A stretch of 64,000 bases of DNA from Glaciecola sp947496235. Its GTDB lineage: Bacteria; Pseudomonadota; Gammaproteobacteria; Enterobacterales; Alteromonadaceae. Under the pieces are notes generated by a model, which saw nothing but the letters and a program-made list of their open reading frames with translations, searched no databases and was not told where the DNA came from. How positions within the stretch are numbered: position 1 is the first letter of the stretch; the number at the start of each line of letters is the position of its first letter. Shown piece by piece: positions 18,765 through 28,227 of this stretch. The stretch spans positions 124,001-188,000 of the forward strand of contig NZ_JBLWFH010000006.1 in NCBI RefSeq assembly GCF_050306235.1, given 5' to 3'. A program made the translations under genes and the position numbers.

Positions 18765-19919
18765 ATGATGAAAAATAAATTACTATTTCCATTATCACTT
18801 ATTGCGCTGAGCCTTTCCCCAGTGGCAGAAGCAAATTCAGTTAGAATAAACGGTTTTGCAAACTTTACTGCTGGCATTTCAAGTGAAGAATCAGAGGCAT
18901 TGGGATATTCAGATAAAGCAGATTTTAGTGAGCAAAGCCTGTTTGCAGTGCAATTGTCTGGTCAAATAAATGATAAAATGTCGGCAACAGCACAAATCGT
19001 TTCAAAAGGTAATAATGGCTACAGCGCAGATTTTGAATGGGCCTATATCAAATATGATATAGATTCTGAACAAAGCATTTTAGCTGGCCGTTTTAGATTA
19101 CCTATTTTCCGCTATTCTTCTTCTTTAGATGTAGGTTATAGCTATCATTGGATTTCAGCGCCTAGTACAGTATATGACGTACCCTTTAATAACTTAGATG
19201 GTGTTCGTTACGACTATTCTAGTTTTGTCGGTGATTGGGAACTGATGTTTCAGGCAAGTTTAGGCAACTTCAAAGAAGAAGTTAGTGGTGGAAGCAGTGA
19301 CGGTAGCAACGTTATTACAGCCAGCTTTGAAGCTACTTATGAAAGTTTCAAAATGCGTTTTGTTTATGGACAAGGTGACAATAACTTCCATTTACCACAA
19401 CTTGATGCTTCTCTTGATCAGTTTGCAGCACTTTCGCCGGAACTGGCTGAAGAACTTCGCATGAATGACGATAGAGGCGTGTTTTTAGGCGCTGGATTTG
19501 AATATGACAATTTTGATTGGTTTGTTTCAGGTGAAATTACATCAATTGATATTGAAGATTCTTTTTCACCAGAAGACAAAGCCTGGTATATCACCGCGGG
19601 TATTCGTTCAGGTAAATGGACACCTCATTTTACCTATGAAACTCGTGACGGTAATGCTGATATCAAATTTCTAGAAAGTGTGGCTGCATTCCCTGCAGAA
19701 TATCAGCCAGTAGTTGCGGGCACCCTTACCGCTATTCAAATGCCCTTTATGGAAGAATACTCGGTCACTACGGTAGGCGCGAGGTACGACTTTGATTCGA
19801 ATATCGCGATAAAGGCCGAAATCAGTCGATATGATAACGAGTTAGATGCTGGCGTTGGTATCAGAGGCGCTTCAGAAGATAGCACTATTGTTAGAGCTAG
19901 TGTGAACTACGTGTTCTAA
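18765..19919 (+). CDS. Outer-membrane porin-like protein
   Basis: About 384 residues from ATG 18765; GAGG at 18756-18759 also fits the adjacent ATG at 18768, and a GTG at 18759 is less likely. There is a signal peptide (cleavage near PVAEA-NSV), then alternating amphipathic strands (FAVQLSGQINDKMSATAQIV, FEWAYIKYDIDSEQSILAGR) and a terminal VNYVF, the aromatic ending of outer-membrane barrels. Paired with the PstS-like gene. Similar Alteromonadales/Shewanella proteins are annotated only as porins; the substrate is unknown. Confidence 0.75.
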   Translation: MMKNKLLFPLSLIALSLSPVAEANSVRINGFANFTAGISSEESEALGYSDKADFSEQSLFAVQLSGQINDKMSATAQIVSKGNNGYSADFEWAYIKYDIDSEQSILAGRFRLPIFRYSSSLDVGYSYHWISAPSTVYDVPFNNLDGVRYDYSSFVGDWELMFQASLGNFKEEVSGGSSDGSNVITASFEATYESFKMRFVYGQGDNNFHLPQLDASLDQFAALSPELAEELRMNDDRGVFLGAGFEYDNFDWFVSGEITSIDIEDSFSPEDKAWYITAGIRSGKWTPHFTYETRDGNADIKFLESVAAFPAEYQPVVAGTLTAIQMPFMEEYSVTTVGARYDFDSNIAIKAEISRYDNELDAGVGIRGASEDSTIVRASVNYVF

Positions 19920-19935
19920 CACTTGCTTTATAGTT

Positions 19936-19972
19936 AAAAAACCGTACCGGTCAATTGCCTGTGCGGTTTTTT
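19936..19972 (+). terminator. Terminator after porin gene
   Basis: An A-run and CCG (19936-19943) pair with CGG and a T-run (19964-19972), with a partly paired interior. It ends the 18337-19919 pair. Confidence 0.7.
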
Positions 19973-20082
19973 ATGTTTTTATTGGTGCAACCCGAGCAAT
20001 AACAGTGCAAATTAAATCAAAATATTAACTAAATAATCATTAATTATTACTTAAATATATGAATAATATAGAATAATTAAAG

Positions 20083-20099
20083 TTGGCAATCAATTTGCA
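20083..20099 (+). promoter_or_regulatory. Candidate sigma-54 (-24/-12) promoter
   Basis: TTGGCAATCAATTTGCA carries GG and GC elements exactly 10 bases apart, close to the TGGCAC-N5-TTGCA consensus of RpoN. Downstream lies no gene on this strand but a strong terminator ~110 bases later. Single mismatch at the C of TGGCAC. Confidence 0.55.
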
Positions 20100-20109
20100 G
20101 TACAAAAGT

Positions 20110-20245
20110 AAGCTAACTCCAGTTAGTTGAATCTTTTGATTCTTTTATACCGATGTTGTGTGTGCTTTGGTGATCGCGGATATGGATTTCTGCTAGCTAA
20201 AGTTTCCTGCACGGGTTGATGTGTCCTCAATCCGTGCAGTTTTTC
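20110..20245 (+). ncRNA. Candidate small RNA from a sigma-54 promoter
   Basis: The intergenic stretch runs from the predicted start (about 12 bases after the -12 element) to a perfect 13-pair terminator. It has no credible open reading frame: the one ATG with a following frame stops after six codons. Three hairpins can be drawn: CTAAC/GTTAG at 20113-20126, GAATC/GATTC at 20129-20142, and the terminator at 20207-20239. A promoter, a structured body and a terminator without a gene make a classical sRNA layout. No family (Qrr, GlmY/Z, Spot 42) is recognised. The target is unknown. Confidence 0.5.
20207..20245 (+). terminator. Strong rho-independent terminator of the candidate sRNA
   Basis: CTGCACGG-GTTGA (20207-20219) pairs with TCAA-T-CCGTGCAG (20227-20239) through 13 pairs including one G-U, with a seven-base loop and then TTTTT. 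The T-run exists only on the + strand, so it does not serve the minus-strand gene at 20269-20646. Confidence 0.85.
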
Positions 20246-20268
20246 TTTATCATTGGCATACCGCCAAA

Positions 20269-20646
20269 TTAATCAAATTTTAGTTCAAATAAATGTTTAC
20301 TTTTGGACATATCAGCGTCAATTGACAAAATTATCGCAGGGCGAGCGAGTTTAATTGTGTTTTCTTCGATAATGAAATAATCGCTAGGATCAACATAATG
20401 ATTGTCAATTGTGACACAAGCAAATTTGTTAATACCGATATAATTTACCCAACCAATAATAGTGCCTGATGATAGCAACCTATTTTTATTTTCAAGAAGC
20501 TTTTGATCAATGGTTACACTAATCCCAAAAATAGGTTTATCCCCAATGGTGACATCGGTTTCATTGTCAACCAATAGAGATAATAAAGTGTTTTGTTTCA
20601 TTGGATACGAAATCACATTATCATCTGACACTTTGACTGTAGCCAC
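20269..20646 (-). CDS. Hypothetical small protein
   Basis: 125 residues from a GTG start (CAC at 20644-20646 on the + strand). No signal peptide, membrane segment or recognised motif. The alternation of polar and hydrophobic residues suggests a beta-rich fold, possibly an adhesin- or regulator-like small domain, but I recognise no family. It is divergent from the metalloprotease gene, with ~100 bases between them. Coding status rests on length, an uninterrupted frame and sensible composition. Confidence 0.5.
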   Translation of the reverse strand: MATVKVSDDNVISYPMKQNTLLSLLVDNETDVTIGDKPIFGISVTIDQKLLENKNRLLSSGTIIGWVNYIGINKFACVTIDNHYVDPSDYFIIEENTIKLARPAIILSIDADMSKSKHLFELKFD

Positions 20647-20750
20647 GTTTAATCCCGAAAAATTAGATGTACATAAGCGAGATTAATCTTAAGATATTAT
20701 TAAAAAACTGTACTGATACAGATCAAGTAAACGCGAGAAGGAGATGACTT

Positions 20751-23114
20751 TTGGTTTTTAACAAACACTTGTTGGTAATACTCAGTATATTCATAGTGTT
20801 ATTCACTAGCCCTAAATCTATAGCTGAATTGCAGAAAGGGTTTATCGATTTTCGATATGAAAAGCAAAGCGATAAGATTTTTATCCAACTAAAAGAATCT
20901 ATGTTGGACCAGCCTTTTATTTTTCAAAGCAGTTTACCTCGTGGTGTAGGCTCTAACGATATTGGTTTAGACCGAGGACAATTGGGTGACACTAGATTGG
21001 CGGTATTTGAGCGCTACGGCAACAAAATCATGCTCAAACAATTAAATACCCAATATCAATCATCTTCAAATAATCAGGCTGAAATTCAAAGTATTGATGA
21101 GGCATTTGCGGATTCTATTATTGCTGGGTTTGTAATTGAATCAGAAGCCGACGGCTACATCATTTTTGATTATACTGCTTTTTTGTTTAGTGATATTCAT
21201 GGTGTTCAGCAACGTTTAAAAGCGACGGGGCAGGGAAACTTCAGTGTAGATACAGCTCGCAGTGCAGTGTATTTACCTAAATCAAAAGCCTTCCCGCTGA
21301 ACACTGAACTAGAAGCTGTGGTGACATTCAGAGGTCAGCCAGAAGGTGAATACATCAGACAAGTGACGCCGGATGCACAAAGCGTTACCGTTCACAAACA
21401 TCATTCATTTATTCAGCTTCCGGATGATAACTACAAGCCGCGAGAATTTCATCCCTACTCAGGTTACTTCAAACATAGCTTTTTTGACTACTCGGTTGCC
21501 ATAGATGAAGAACTTGAGCAAAAGATGATTCGTCGTCATCGATTAGAAAAAAAATATCCAGATCAAGCATTAAGCGAGGCCAAAGAGCCGATAGTGTACT
21601 ACTTAGATCCTGGTATCCCAGAACCTGTTTATTCAGCGCTTGAAGAGGGTGCATCTTGGTGGAATCAAGCATTTGAAGCGGCCGGATTTAAAAATGCGTT
21701 TCAAGTTAAAAAATTACCAGAAGGTGCTGATCCCATGGATGTTAGATATAACATCATACAATGGGTACACAGAGCCACCCGAGGATGGTCATATGGTTAT
21801 TCTGTGTTTGATCCAAGAACCGGTGAAATTTTAAAAGGTCATGTAACACTTGGTTCTTTGAGAGTTCGACAAGATTTATTAATCGCCTTGGGATTAACTA
21901 GTCCATTTAAAGATGGTAAGACACAGATTACGCCACAAATGCAATTAGCCCTTAACCGTATAAAACAGCTATCAGCACATGAAGTAGGGCACACATTGGG
22001 CTTGGCGCATAACTTTGCCGCTAGCGAAAACAATAGGGCATCAGTAATGGATTATCCGCATCCAATGATTACCTTGGAAAACGGAGAAATTGTACTGGCA
22101 AATGCCTATGACGATGGCATTGGAGAATGGGATAAATATACCATTGCTTATGGCTATCAAGACTTTGCGGAGCAAAATGAGCACCAGATGTTAACGGATA
22201 TGGTAGCGGATGCACAAAAGACTTATAGGTACAAATCAGATCCAGATGCCAGAATGGCGCACCGTCCTTCAGCGCAAGGGCATTTATGGGATAATGGAAA
22301 AGATCCTATAATTGAGTTTGAAAGAATGCTTGAAGTTCGAGCCTTTGCTTTGGATAAATTTGGGATCGATAGTCTTCCCATGGATGCCCCATGGTCAGAT
22401 TTACAGGAAAGGTTAGTGCCTTTGTATTATTCTCATCGATATCAACTAGATGCTGTGGTAAAACAAATTGGTGGCTTAGACTATGAGTACTCTGTAAAAA
22501 CGGCTACACCTGAACTGCCTGTTGTGAGCTTTGTGGCCCCCAATGTTCAAAAACAAGCTATTACACAAATGTTAAGGTCAGCAAGTGCAGAGTTTCTTGA
22601 GTTACCCGAGCAAATTGCAGCATTAATTCCACCAAAAGCCTATGGAAGTGATAGAACCAGAGAAAGTGCGGCTACTCGCATGGGGATAGCATTTGATCCA
22701 TATGCATTAGCGGAATCAGCCAGTGCGTATAGCTTAAAGAATTTGCTTACTGCGGAGCGATTGAACAGACTGTCTTATCAACATCAAGTAAACAAAAAAA
22801 TACCCGCAGTGGCTGACTTATTGGAACAATTGTTTGACGACTTGATTTCTGATGCAACTGAAGATGGTCTAGCTGGACGCGTAGGTTTGATTGCATTACA
22901 GCAAGTTTTCACAACGCTTAAAGATGACACCCTAGCTCCAGAAGTTAAATTAGATATTGAAGCTGCTTTGATGGAATACGCGCAAAAACTGGATAAAGAT
23001 AGTCGAAATAAGAAGGCAAAGGTGCTTAACTTTCACATCAATAATTACTGGCGGACAGGTGAAATTCCTAAGCTTGTAACACCTAAAACAATGCCACCAG
23101 GCTCGCCTATTTAG
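20751..23114 (+). CDS. Secreted zinc-dependent metalloprotease
   Basis: 787 residues from TTG at 20751, seven bases after a perfect AAGGAG (20738-20743); this spacing decides the start. A signal peptide (about residues 1-24) is followed by an N-terminal domain and a catalytic region with the metzincin-type zinc motif HEVGHTLGLAH near residue 410 and SVMDYPHP after it, the Met-turn. The large C-terminal domain is helical. This architecture is the DUF5117/DUF4953-type zinc-dependent metalloprotease family common in marine bacteria. It is probably periplasmic or extracellular and may serve nutrition. Substrate unknown. Confidence 0.8.
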   Translation: MVFNKHLLVILSIFIVLFTSPKSIAELQKGFIDFRYEKQSDKIFIQLKESMLDQPFIFQSSLPRGVGSNDIGLDRGQLGDTRLAVFERYGNKIMLKQLNTQYQSSSNNQAEIQSIDEAFADSIIAGFVIESEADGYIIFDYTAFLFSDIHGVQQRLKATGQGNFSVDTARSAVYLPKSKAFPLNTELEAVVTFRGQPEGEYIRQVTPDAQSVTVHKHHSFIQLPDDNYKPREFHPYSGYFKHSFFDYSVAIDEELEQKMIRRHRLEKKYPDQALSEAKEPIVYYLDPGIPEPVYSALEEGASWWNQAFEAAGFKNAFQVKKLPEGADPMDVRYNIIQWVHRATRGWSYGYSVFDPRTGEILKGHVTLGSLRVRQDLLIALGLTSPFKDGKTQITPQMQLALNRIKQLSAHEVGHTLGLAHNFAASENNRASVMDYPHPMITLENGEIVLANAYDDGIGEWDKYTIAYGYQDFAEQNEHQMLTDMVADAQKTYRYKSDPDARMAHRPSAQGHLWDNGKDPIIEFERMLEVRAFALDKFGIDSLPMDAPWSDLQERLVPLYYSHRYQLDAVVKQIGGLDYEYSVKTATPELPVVSFVAPNVQKQAITQMLRSASAEFLELPEQIAALIPPKAYGSDRTRESAATRMGIAFDPYALAESASAYSLKNLLTAERLNRLSYQHQVNKKIPAVADLLEQLFDDLISDATEDGLAGRVGLIALQQVFTTLKDDTLAPEVKLDIEAALMEYAQKLDKDSRNKKAKVLNFHINNYWRTGEIPKLVTPKTMPPGSPI

Positions 23115-23127
23115 ATAAGAAACTTAT

Positions 23128-23157
23128 AAAGCGAACAATTCAATTGTTCGCTTTTTT
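23128..23157. terminator. Bidirectional terminator between metalloprotease and hemN
   Basis: GCGAACAA (23131-23138) pairs with TTGTTCGC (23144-23151), extended by AAA/TTT on both sides. T-runs on both strands serve the convergent genes. Confidence 0.85.
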
Positions 23158-24556
23158 ATATCACCCTGCTATAGCGCATTTGATGCATAGGCTGGGACAA
23201 ATACTGGTCGAAACTCATACAAATGTTCCTCACAATCAATCGTCCGCGTTGATGAATTAGAATTTTATCTTGATTAAGACTGATAAGGCCATCGTCAATA
23301 AAGGTATCTAATGACGCTAGGCTTTGCTCAAAATATTCAGTGAAATTTATTTGGTGTTTTAATTCAAAGTGTCTAATGTCTAATTCAAAATTACACATTA
23401 ATTGGTGTATTAAATCTCGTCGAATTTCATCATCTCGTGAAAGTTGAATGCCTTTAACTAAAGGACGTTTTCCTTGATCTAACAGCTGATAATAGTCTTT
23501 TAAATCTTTTGCATTTTGCAGATAGATATTTTCAATACTGCTAATTGAAGACGCGCCTAAACCGATGCAACTATTTGCAACACCTGTTGTATATCCTTGG
23601 AAGTTTCGATACAAGGATTTTTCACGTTGAGCGATACTTAGCTTATCTTCAGGGCGAGCGAAATGATCCATTCCAACAAAGTCATAACCAATATTGGTCA
23701 TAAATTGAATTGCCTGACGAAACAGCGAAAATTTTGCGTCGGCATTTGGTAACCAGTCATCTTTTATTTTGCGCTGAGCAGCAAACATCTTGGGTAGATG
23801 AGCGTAGGAAAATAACGAAACCCTATCAGGATTCATTTTCTCTACTTCGGCTAAAGTTTTAGCAAAGGTCGTTTGAGTTTGATGGGGTAAACCGTAGATT
23901 AAGTCAAGGTTAATTGATTGGTAACCCAAGTGCCTTGCTGACTTAATTAATGAAGCTATGTGTTGTGTACTTTGCACGCGATTAATCGCTTTTTGCACTT
24001 CAACGTCAGTGTCTTGAACGCCGATACTTAAGCGACGAAATCCTAGCTTATAAGCTGAAGTAAGATATTCTTCATCGACCGTGCGAGGGTCAATTTCAAT
24101 GCTTAATTGAGCGTCAGTGTCAAAGTGAAACTTAGTTTTTAGCATGTCAATTAGACGCGCTAATTGCGTTTGGGTGAGGAAATTTGGCGTTCCTCCTCCT
24201 AAATGTAATTCTGTTACTATCCCAGCACTGTATAGTGGTGCAACCAAATCAACTTCTTTTTCAAGATAAGTTAAGTATTTGTCAGCTTTATCTTGATGAC
24301 GAGTGACTATTTTATTACACCCGCAGTAATAACAAAGCTGATGGCAAAAAGGAATATGTACATACAACGACATATTTTGATGATTTTTGCTGTCAATCAA
24401 ACGTTTATTTGCAGTTTTTATTTGCTCATCCTTGATATCTTCATGAAAAGCAATTGCCGTTGGATAAGAGGTGTATCTAGGTCCGGCAGTATTGTATTTG
24501 GTCAACACTTTTCGGTCGAAAAACTCATCTAATGCTAGGGTGTTTGTATATTGCAT
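23156..24556 (-). CDS. hemN: Oxygen-independent coproporphyrinogen III oxidase
   Basis: 466 residues. The radical-SAM cluster motif is C71-x3-C75-x2-C78-x-C80 (CHQLCYYCGC), and GGGTPNFL follows as the SAM-binding glycine motif. The N-terminal YNTAGPRYTSYPTA is diagnostic of true HemN rather than of HemW-like homologues, and the length equals that of E. coli HemN. It decarboxylates coproporphyrinogen III to protoporphyrinogen IX in haem synthesis when oxygen is absent. An FNR-like half site upstream was judged too weak to annotate. Confidence 0.92.
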   Translation of the reverse strand: MQYTNTLALDEFFDRKVLTKYNTAGPRYTSYPTAIAFHEDIKDEQIKTANKRLIDSKNHQNMSLYVHIPFCHQLCYYCGCNKIVTRHQDKADKYLTYLEKEVDLVAPLYSAGIVTELHLGGGTPNFLTQTQLARLIDMLKTKFHFDTDAQLSIEIDPRTVDEEYLTSAYKLGFRRLSIGVQDTDVEVQKAINRVQSTQHIASLIKSARHLGYQSINLDLIYGLPHQTQTTFAKTLAEVEKMNPDRVSLFSYAHLPKMFAAQRKIKDDWLPNADAKFSLFRQAIQFMTNIGYDFVGMDHFARPEDKLSIAQREKSLYRNFQGYTTGVANSCIGLGASSISSIENIYLQNAKDLKDYYQLLDQGKRPLVKGIQLSRDDEIRRDLIHQLMCNFELDIRHFELKHQINFTEYFEQSLASLDTFIDDGLISLNQDKILIHQRGRLIVRNICMSFDQYLSQPMHQMRYSRVI

Positions 24557-24747
24557 AGTAAGTGGAAACTCTAGTAACTCGCAAAAATTCTGAGGCTATT
24601 ATGCAAACAATTTAGAGGGGAAATATTGATCTCGGTTAACTGATTGGCATTTTGTAGATTAATGAAAGTTCATCACCACAATAAATTACTAAAATACTTC
24701 ATTTGCTCATAACATCTTATTAACAATATAAAGATGAAAAGAGATAG

Positions 24748-25410
24748 ATGGCAGAATTATTTTTAGTCAGACATGCGCAAGCCTCATACGGGTCTGGAAA
24801 TTATGATCAACTGAGTCCTTTAGGTCACGAGCAGTCACAACTATTGGGTCAATATTTTAAAGAGCGTGAAATCACCTTTGATAAATTGATTTGCGGCGAT
24901 ATGCAACGCCACAAGGAAACGTTAACAGGCATCACAGGGGCATTTAAAAATGTTGAAATTAATCACCAATGGAACGAATTTGCTTTCGAAGACGTGATAA
25001 ATGCTTTTTTAAAGCAGCATCCTGAACTAACCCCAGCAAAAGATTCTAGCCGTAAACAATGGTACCGAGTGCTCAAAGCAGCAATGGTAGCTTGGTCGGA
25101 AAACCGTATAAACGAAAACTTGCCCGAAACATGGGAAGATTTTCAAAGCAGAGTTAAACAAGCGAGTAAAAAAATAGCTGTTGGGACGGAGAAAAAAGTG
25201 TTGGTTGTGAGCTCAGGGGGCGCAATCGCGGTGTTTCTCCAACAACTTTTCGATTTAACGCCGTCACAAGCGGTGAATTTTAATTTGCAGATCAAAAATA
25301 GCAGCTTACATCATTTTTATTTCAATAAAGAAGGATTTCAAATGAGCAGTTTTAATAGTATCCCTCATTTAGAACCCTTGTCTCTAATGGAAAAAATAAC
25401 TTATAGCTAA
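24748..25410 (+). CDS. Histidine phosphatase family protein
   Basis: 220 residues beginning with the phosphohistidine motif LFLVRHAQASYGS (RHA in place of RHG) and continuing LSPLGHEQSQLLGQYF, typical of the phosphoglycerate mutase/histidine phosphatase superfamily; VSSGGAIAVFLQQ near residue 152 supplies the second part of the active site. The substrate is unknown. It lies 20 bases before an acyl-CoA dehydrogenase gene on the same strand, so it is probably part of that operon (24748-27635). Confidence 0.82.
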   Translation: MAELFLVRHAQASYGSGNYDQLSPLGHEQSQLLGQYFKEREITFDKLICGDMQRHKETLTGITGAFKNVEINHQWNEFAFEDVINAFLKQHPELTPAKDSSRKQWYRVLKAAMVAWSENRINENLPETWEDFQSRVKQASKKIAVGTEKKVLVVSSGGAIAVFLQQLFDLTPSQAVNFNLQIKNSSLHHFYFNKEGFQMSSFNSIPHLEPLSLMEKITYS

Positions 25411-25430
25411 GTCAGAACCGGAGTCTTTCT

Positions 25431-26660
25431 ATGGATTTTAATCATAGCCAACGAACCTTAGATATGTTGGATAAATTACAGAGTTTTATGCAGCAATATA
25501 TATATCCAAATGAGGATAAATATCACAAGCTTCTTAAATCGTCAGACAATATGTGGCAAACCCCAGAGTTGATGCATCAACTTAAACAAAAAGCGCAAGA
25601 GCAGGGCTTATGGAACCTGTTTTTACCTGAAGAATATGGACCTTATGGCGCTGGATTAACTAATTTAGAATATGCCAGTTTGTGTGAACAAATGGGACGG
25701 GTATTGTGGTCTGCGGAAGTGTTTAATTGTAGCGCTCCTGATACTGGAAATATGGAAGTGTTGGCAAAATATGGCAGTGATGATCAAAAGAAACAGTGGT
25801 TAGAGCCTCTATTAGCTGGGAAAATTCGTTCTGCCTTTGCCATGACCGAACCAGAAGTCGCATCCTCTGATGCTACCAATATTGAAACCTCAATTACACG
25901 AGACGGCGACCACTATATAATTAATGGGCGAAAATGGTATACCAGTGGCGCCATGAACGAAAATTGTAAAATCCTTATCGTAATGGGAAAAACAGATGTT
26001 GCCGCGCCAAGACATCAACAACAGTCTCAGATACTTGTTCCCATTGACACAGACGGAGTAACTGTAGTTCGGCCAATGGGGGCAATGGGATATTTAGACG
26101 AACCAATTGGACATGCTGAAGTACTGTTTGAAAATGTGCGTGTCCCAGCTGAAAATCTTATACTTGGGGAAGGTAAAGGATTCGAAATTGCGCAAGGTCG
26201 ATTAGGTCCGGGTAGAATTCATCATTGTATGCGATTGATTGGATGTGCCCAAAGAGCGCTAGACATGGCTTGTGAACGAGTAGAAAGCAGAATTGCCTTT
26301 GGTCAACCTCTTGCCAAACAGCAGTCTGTTAGAGAGAGTATTGCTACTATGTATTGTCGTATAGAACAGGCGCGTTTGTTAACATTGAAAGCGGCAGACC
26401 AAATGGATAAATATGGCAATAAAATTGCGAAAAACTTAATAGCAGCAATTAAAATAGTAGCGCCAAGAATGGCATGTGAAGTTATTGATGAGTCTATTCA
26501 AATGCACGGTGCATTAGGCACATCGCAAGATACAGAGCTTTCCGCGATGTATGCATATGCAAGAACTATCAGACTTGCAGATGGACCAGATCAAGTGCAC
26601 ATGATGCAATTGGGGCGTACTTTAATCCAAGAAGCAAGCGTAAAAAATAAAGGTGAATAA
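25431..26660 (+). CDS. Acyl-CoA dehydrogenase, ACAD10/11-like
   Basis: 409 residues. SAFAMTEPEVASSDATNIET, FENVRVPAENLILGEGKGFE and the C-terminal HGALGTSQDTELSAMYAYAR with LADGPDQVH are the FAD- and substrate-binding blocks of the ACAD10/11 branch. The enzyme introduces the trans-2 double bond into an acyl-CoA and passes electrons to an electron-transfer flavoprotein. The preferred chain cannot be told. The stop is followed directly by the next gene's ATG, so the two are translationally coupled. Confidence 0.88.
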   Translation: MDFNHSQRTLDMLDKLQSFMQQYIYPNEDKYHKLLKSSDNMWQTPELMHQLKQKAQEQGLWNLFLPEEYGPYGAGLTNLEYASLCEQMGRVLWSAEVFNCSAPDTGNMEVLAKYGSDDQKKQWLEPLLAGKIRSAFAMTEPEVASSDATNIETSITRDGDHYIINGRKWYTSGAMNENCKILIVMGKTDVAAPRHQQQSQILVPIDTDGVTVVRPMGAMGYLDEPIGHAEVLFENVRVPAENLILGEGKGFEIAQGRLGPGRIHHCMRLIGCAQRALDMACERVESRIAFGQPLAKQQSVRESIATMYCRIEQARLLTLKAADQMDKYGNKIAKNLIAAIKIVAPRMACEVIDESIQMHGALGTSQDTELSAMYAYARTIRLADGPDQVHMMQLGRTLIQEASVKNKGE

Positions 26661-27635
26661 ATGAAAGCGATTGTATGTCATGAATTTTCTGCGATAGAAA
26701 ATTTAGCTTATGAAGATTTTCCTAATCCTGTAGCTAATGCAAATCAAGTAGTCGTAAAGGTTGCTTCCGCGGGTGTTAACTTTCCAGACGGACTACTTGT
26801 TCAAGGACTCTATCAAATAAAACCTGATTTTCCTTTTGTGCCGGGCAGTGAAATTGCCGGTGAAGTTTTATCTGTTGGCGAAAACGTTAAACATGTAAAA
26901 GTCGGTCAAAAAGTTATTGGGATTTGTCGTCTTGGCGGTTATGCGGAAGAAGTCGTCATTCCAGCTAATCAAGTGATGCCTTTGCCAGAAGGCATTCCCC
27001 TAGAGGAAGCTTCAGCGTTAGCCACTGCCCATGCCACAGCTCATCATGCGCTTAAACAAAGAGCTCAGATTAAGCCAGGGGAAACCCTTTTAGTGACTGG
27101 CGCAGCGGGCGGTACTGGCTTAGCAGCTATTCAAATTGGTAAAGCTATGGGGGCAAAAGTAATTGCGTGTTGTTCTACCGATGAAAAGTGTGAAGTTGCC
27201 CGTCAACAAGGTGCTGATGAGACAATAAATTACTCTGAATGTGATTTAAAAGACACCGTTAAAGCAATGACGAACGGTAAAGGTGTTGACGTCGTATATG
27301 AGTGTGTCGGAGGCGATACTTTCCATGCTTGTAGCAGAATTATGGCTTGGGCCGGTCGATTGCTCGTCATAGGCTTTGCAGGCGGCGAAATCCCTAAGTT
27401 CCCGGTTAATTTGGCGTTGGTAAAAGGCTATTCTGTGGTGGGCGTTTTTTGGGGCTCATTTGTTCAACATCAACCTCAAGATTTTGTTGAAAACATGCAC
27501 GAACTGGTCAAATGGTACCTAGAAGGTAAAGTCAAGGTGCACATCGATAAGGCGTTTAAATTATCCGAAGCCGTAGATGCTCTGCAGTACGTGGCTGGAC
27601 GGCAAGTGAAAGGAAAAGTCGTATTAATTCCATAA
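26661..27635 (+). CDS. NADPH:quinone oxidoreductase family protein (medium-chain reductase)
   Basis: 324 residues in the MDR superfamily without the structural zinc loop. The nucleotide-binding motif is GAAGGTGLAAIQIGKAMGA, followed by MTNGKGVDVVYECVGG. The N-terminal GroES-like domain contains VKVASAGVNFPDGLLVQGLY, characteristic of quinone oxidoreductase/enoyl reductase-like members. It may reduce an enoyl-type or quinone substrate with NADPH. Its start codon directly follows the acyl-CoA dehydrogenase stop, which suggests a linked role in acyl metabolism. Confidence 0.85.
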   Translation: MKAIVCHEFSAIENLAYEDFPNPVANANQVVVKVASAGVNFPDGLLVQGLYQIKPDFPFVPGSEIAGEVLSVGENVKHVKVGQKVIGICRLGGYAEEVVIPANQVMPLPEGIPLEEASALATAHATAHHALKQRAQIKPGETLLVTGAAGGTGLAAIQIGKAMGAKVIACCSTDEKCEVARQQGADETINYSECDLKDTVKAMTNGKGVDVVYECVGGDTFHACSRIMAWAGRLLVIGFAGGEIPKFPVNLALVKGYSVVGVFWGSFVQHQPQDFVENMHELVKWYLEGKVKVHIDKAFKLSEAVDALQYVAGRQVKGKVVLIP

Positions 27636-27660
27636 AAAAGTGACCCCGGGGAGGGGTCAC
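27634..27660 (-). terminator. Terminator of the DUF3718 gene (minus strand)
   Basis: GTGACCCC (27640-27647) pairs with GGGGTCAC (27653-27660) in a strong stem. The A-run at 27634-27639 becomes a T-run on the minus strand, so it ends transcription from 28119. On the plus strand the stem has no T-run and may only protect the 3' end. Confidence 0.75.
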
Positions 27661-27726
27661 CAAAATGGCAAAGTTGCCTCTGCCTACCATGTTGAATCGT
27701 TAATCAACAGGGTTGATAAATCATTA

Positions 27727-28119
27727 TTAAAGGCGTTCTTGAAGTACCTTAACAAGAGGTGCATCTTGAAGGCCTTTTTCATTAATCCAAGCGGTTAATG
27801 CTGAACCGTCGTGTTCAGGTTCCGCCAAAAGCTTTTTTGGCATCTTTTTAACCAACAATGTGCCCGCTTCAACTGAATTATTTAAGATCGCCAGTTTGAT
27901 AAGTGAATTTCCACTACAAGTGATTCCGCTGTAATAATCTTTTAAGCGAATATTGTAATTGGATTGGACGTTTTTCATTTTCTTACGTAGCTCACCTTTA
28001 TCATCTGTAGCAACGATTTCACAGATATTTGCCAGTGCGTCTTCTAAGTTAGCATTTGCTGGCGCTGATGCGATGCACGCCGCTCCAAAGATTGATGTCG
28101 CAATTATTTTTTTCAACAT
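27727..28119 (-). CDS. DUF3718 domain exported protein
   Basis: 130 residues with a signal peptide (cleavage near IASAPANA-NLED, residue 24). The mature part, with ICEIVATDDKGELRKKMKN and YYSGITCSGNSLIKLAILN, matches the DUF3718 family, small periplasmic proteins frequent in Alteromonadales and Shewanella. Two Cys (in ANICEIV and GITCSG) could form a disulfide. Function unknown. Monocistronic with a clear terminator. Confidence 0.75.
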   Translation of the reverse strand: MLKKIIATSIFGAACIASAPANANLEDALANICEIVATDDKGELRKKMKNVQSNYNIRLKDYYSGITCSGNSLIKLAILNNSVEAGTLLVKKMPKKLLAEPEHDGSALTAWINEKGLQDAPLVKVLQERL

Positions 28120-28227
28120 GATAATTAGCCTCTCAGTTAGTAATATCGAGGCTCATGTTAGAGGTTAAAAAGATCTTGTGAAGATAGAATAACGATACTT
28201 AGGTATGTAGGTTAGTACCTTTTAATG

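Noticed and set aside
24625..24639. FNR-like site TTGATCTCGGTTAAC upstream of hemN
   Set aside because: The first half matches TTGAT, but the second half matches only three of five bases of ATCAA; plausible biologically but too weak to annotate from sequence.
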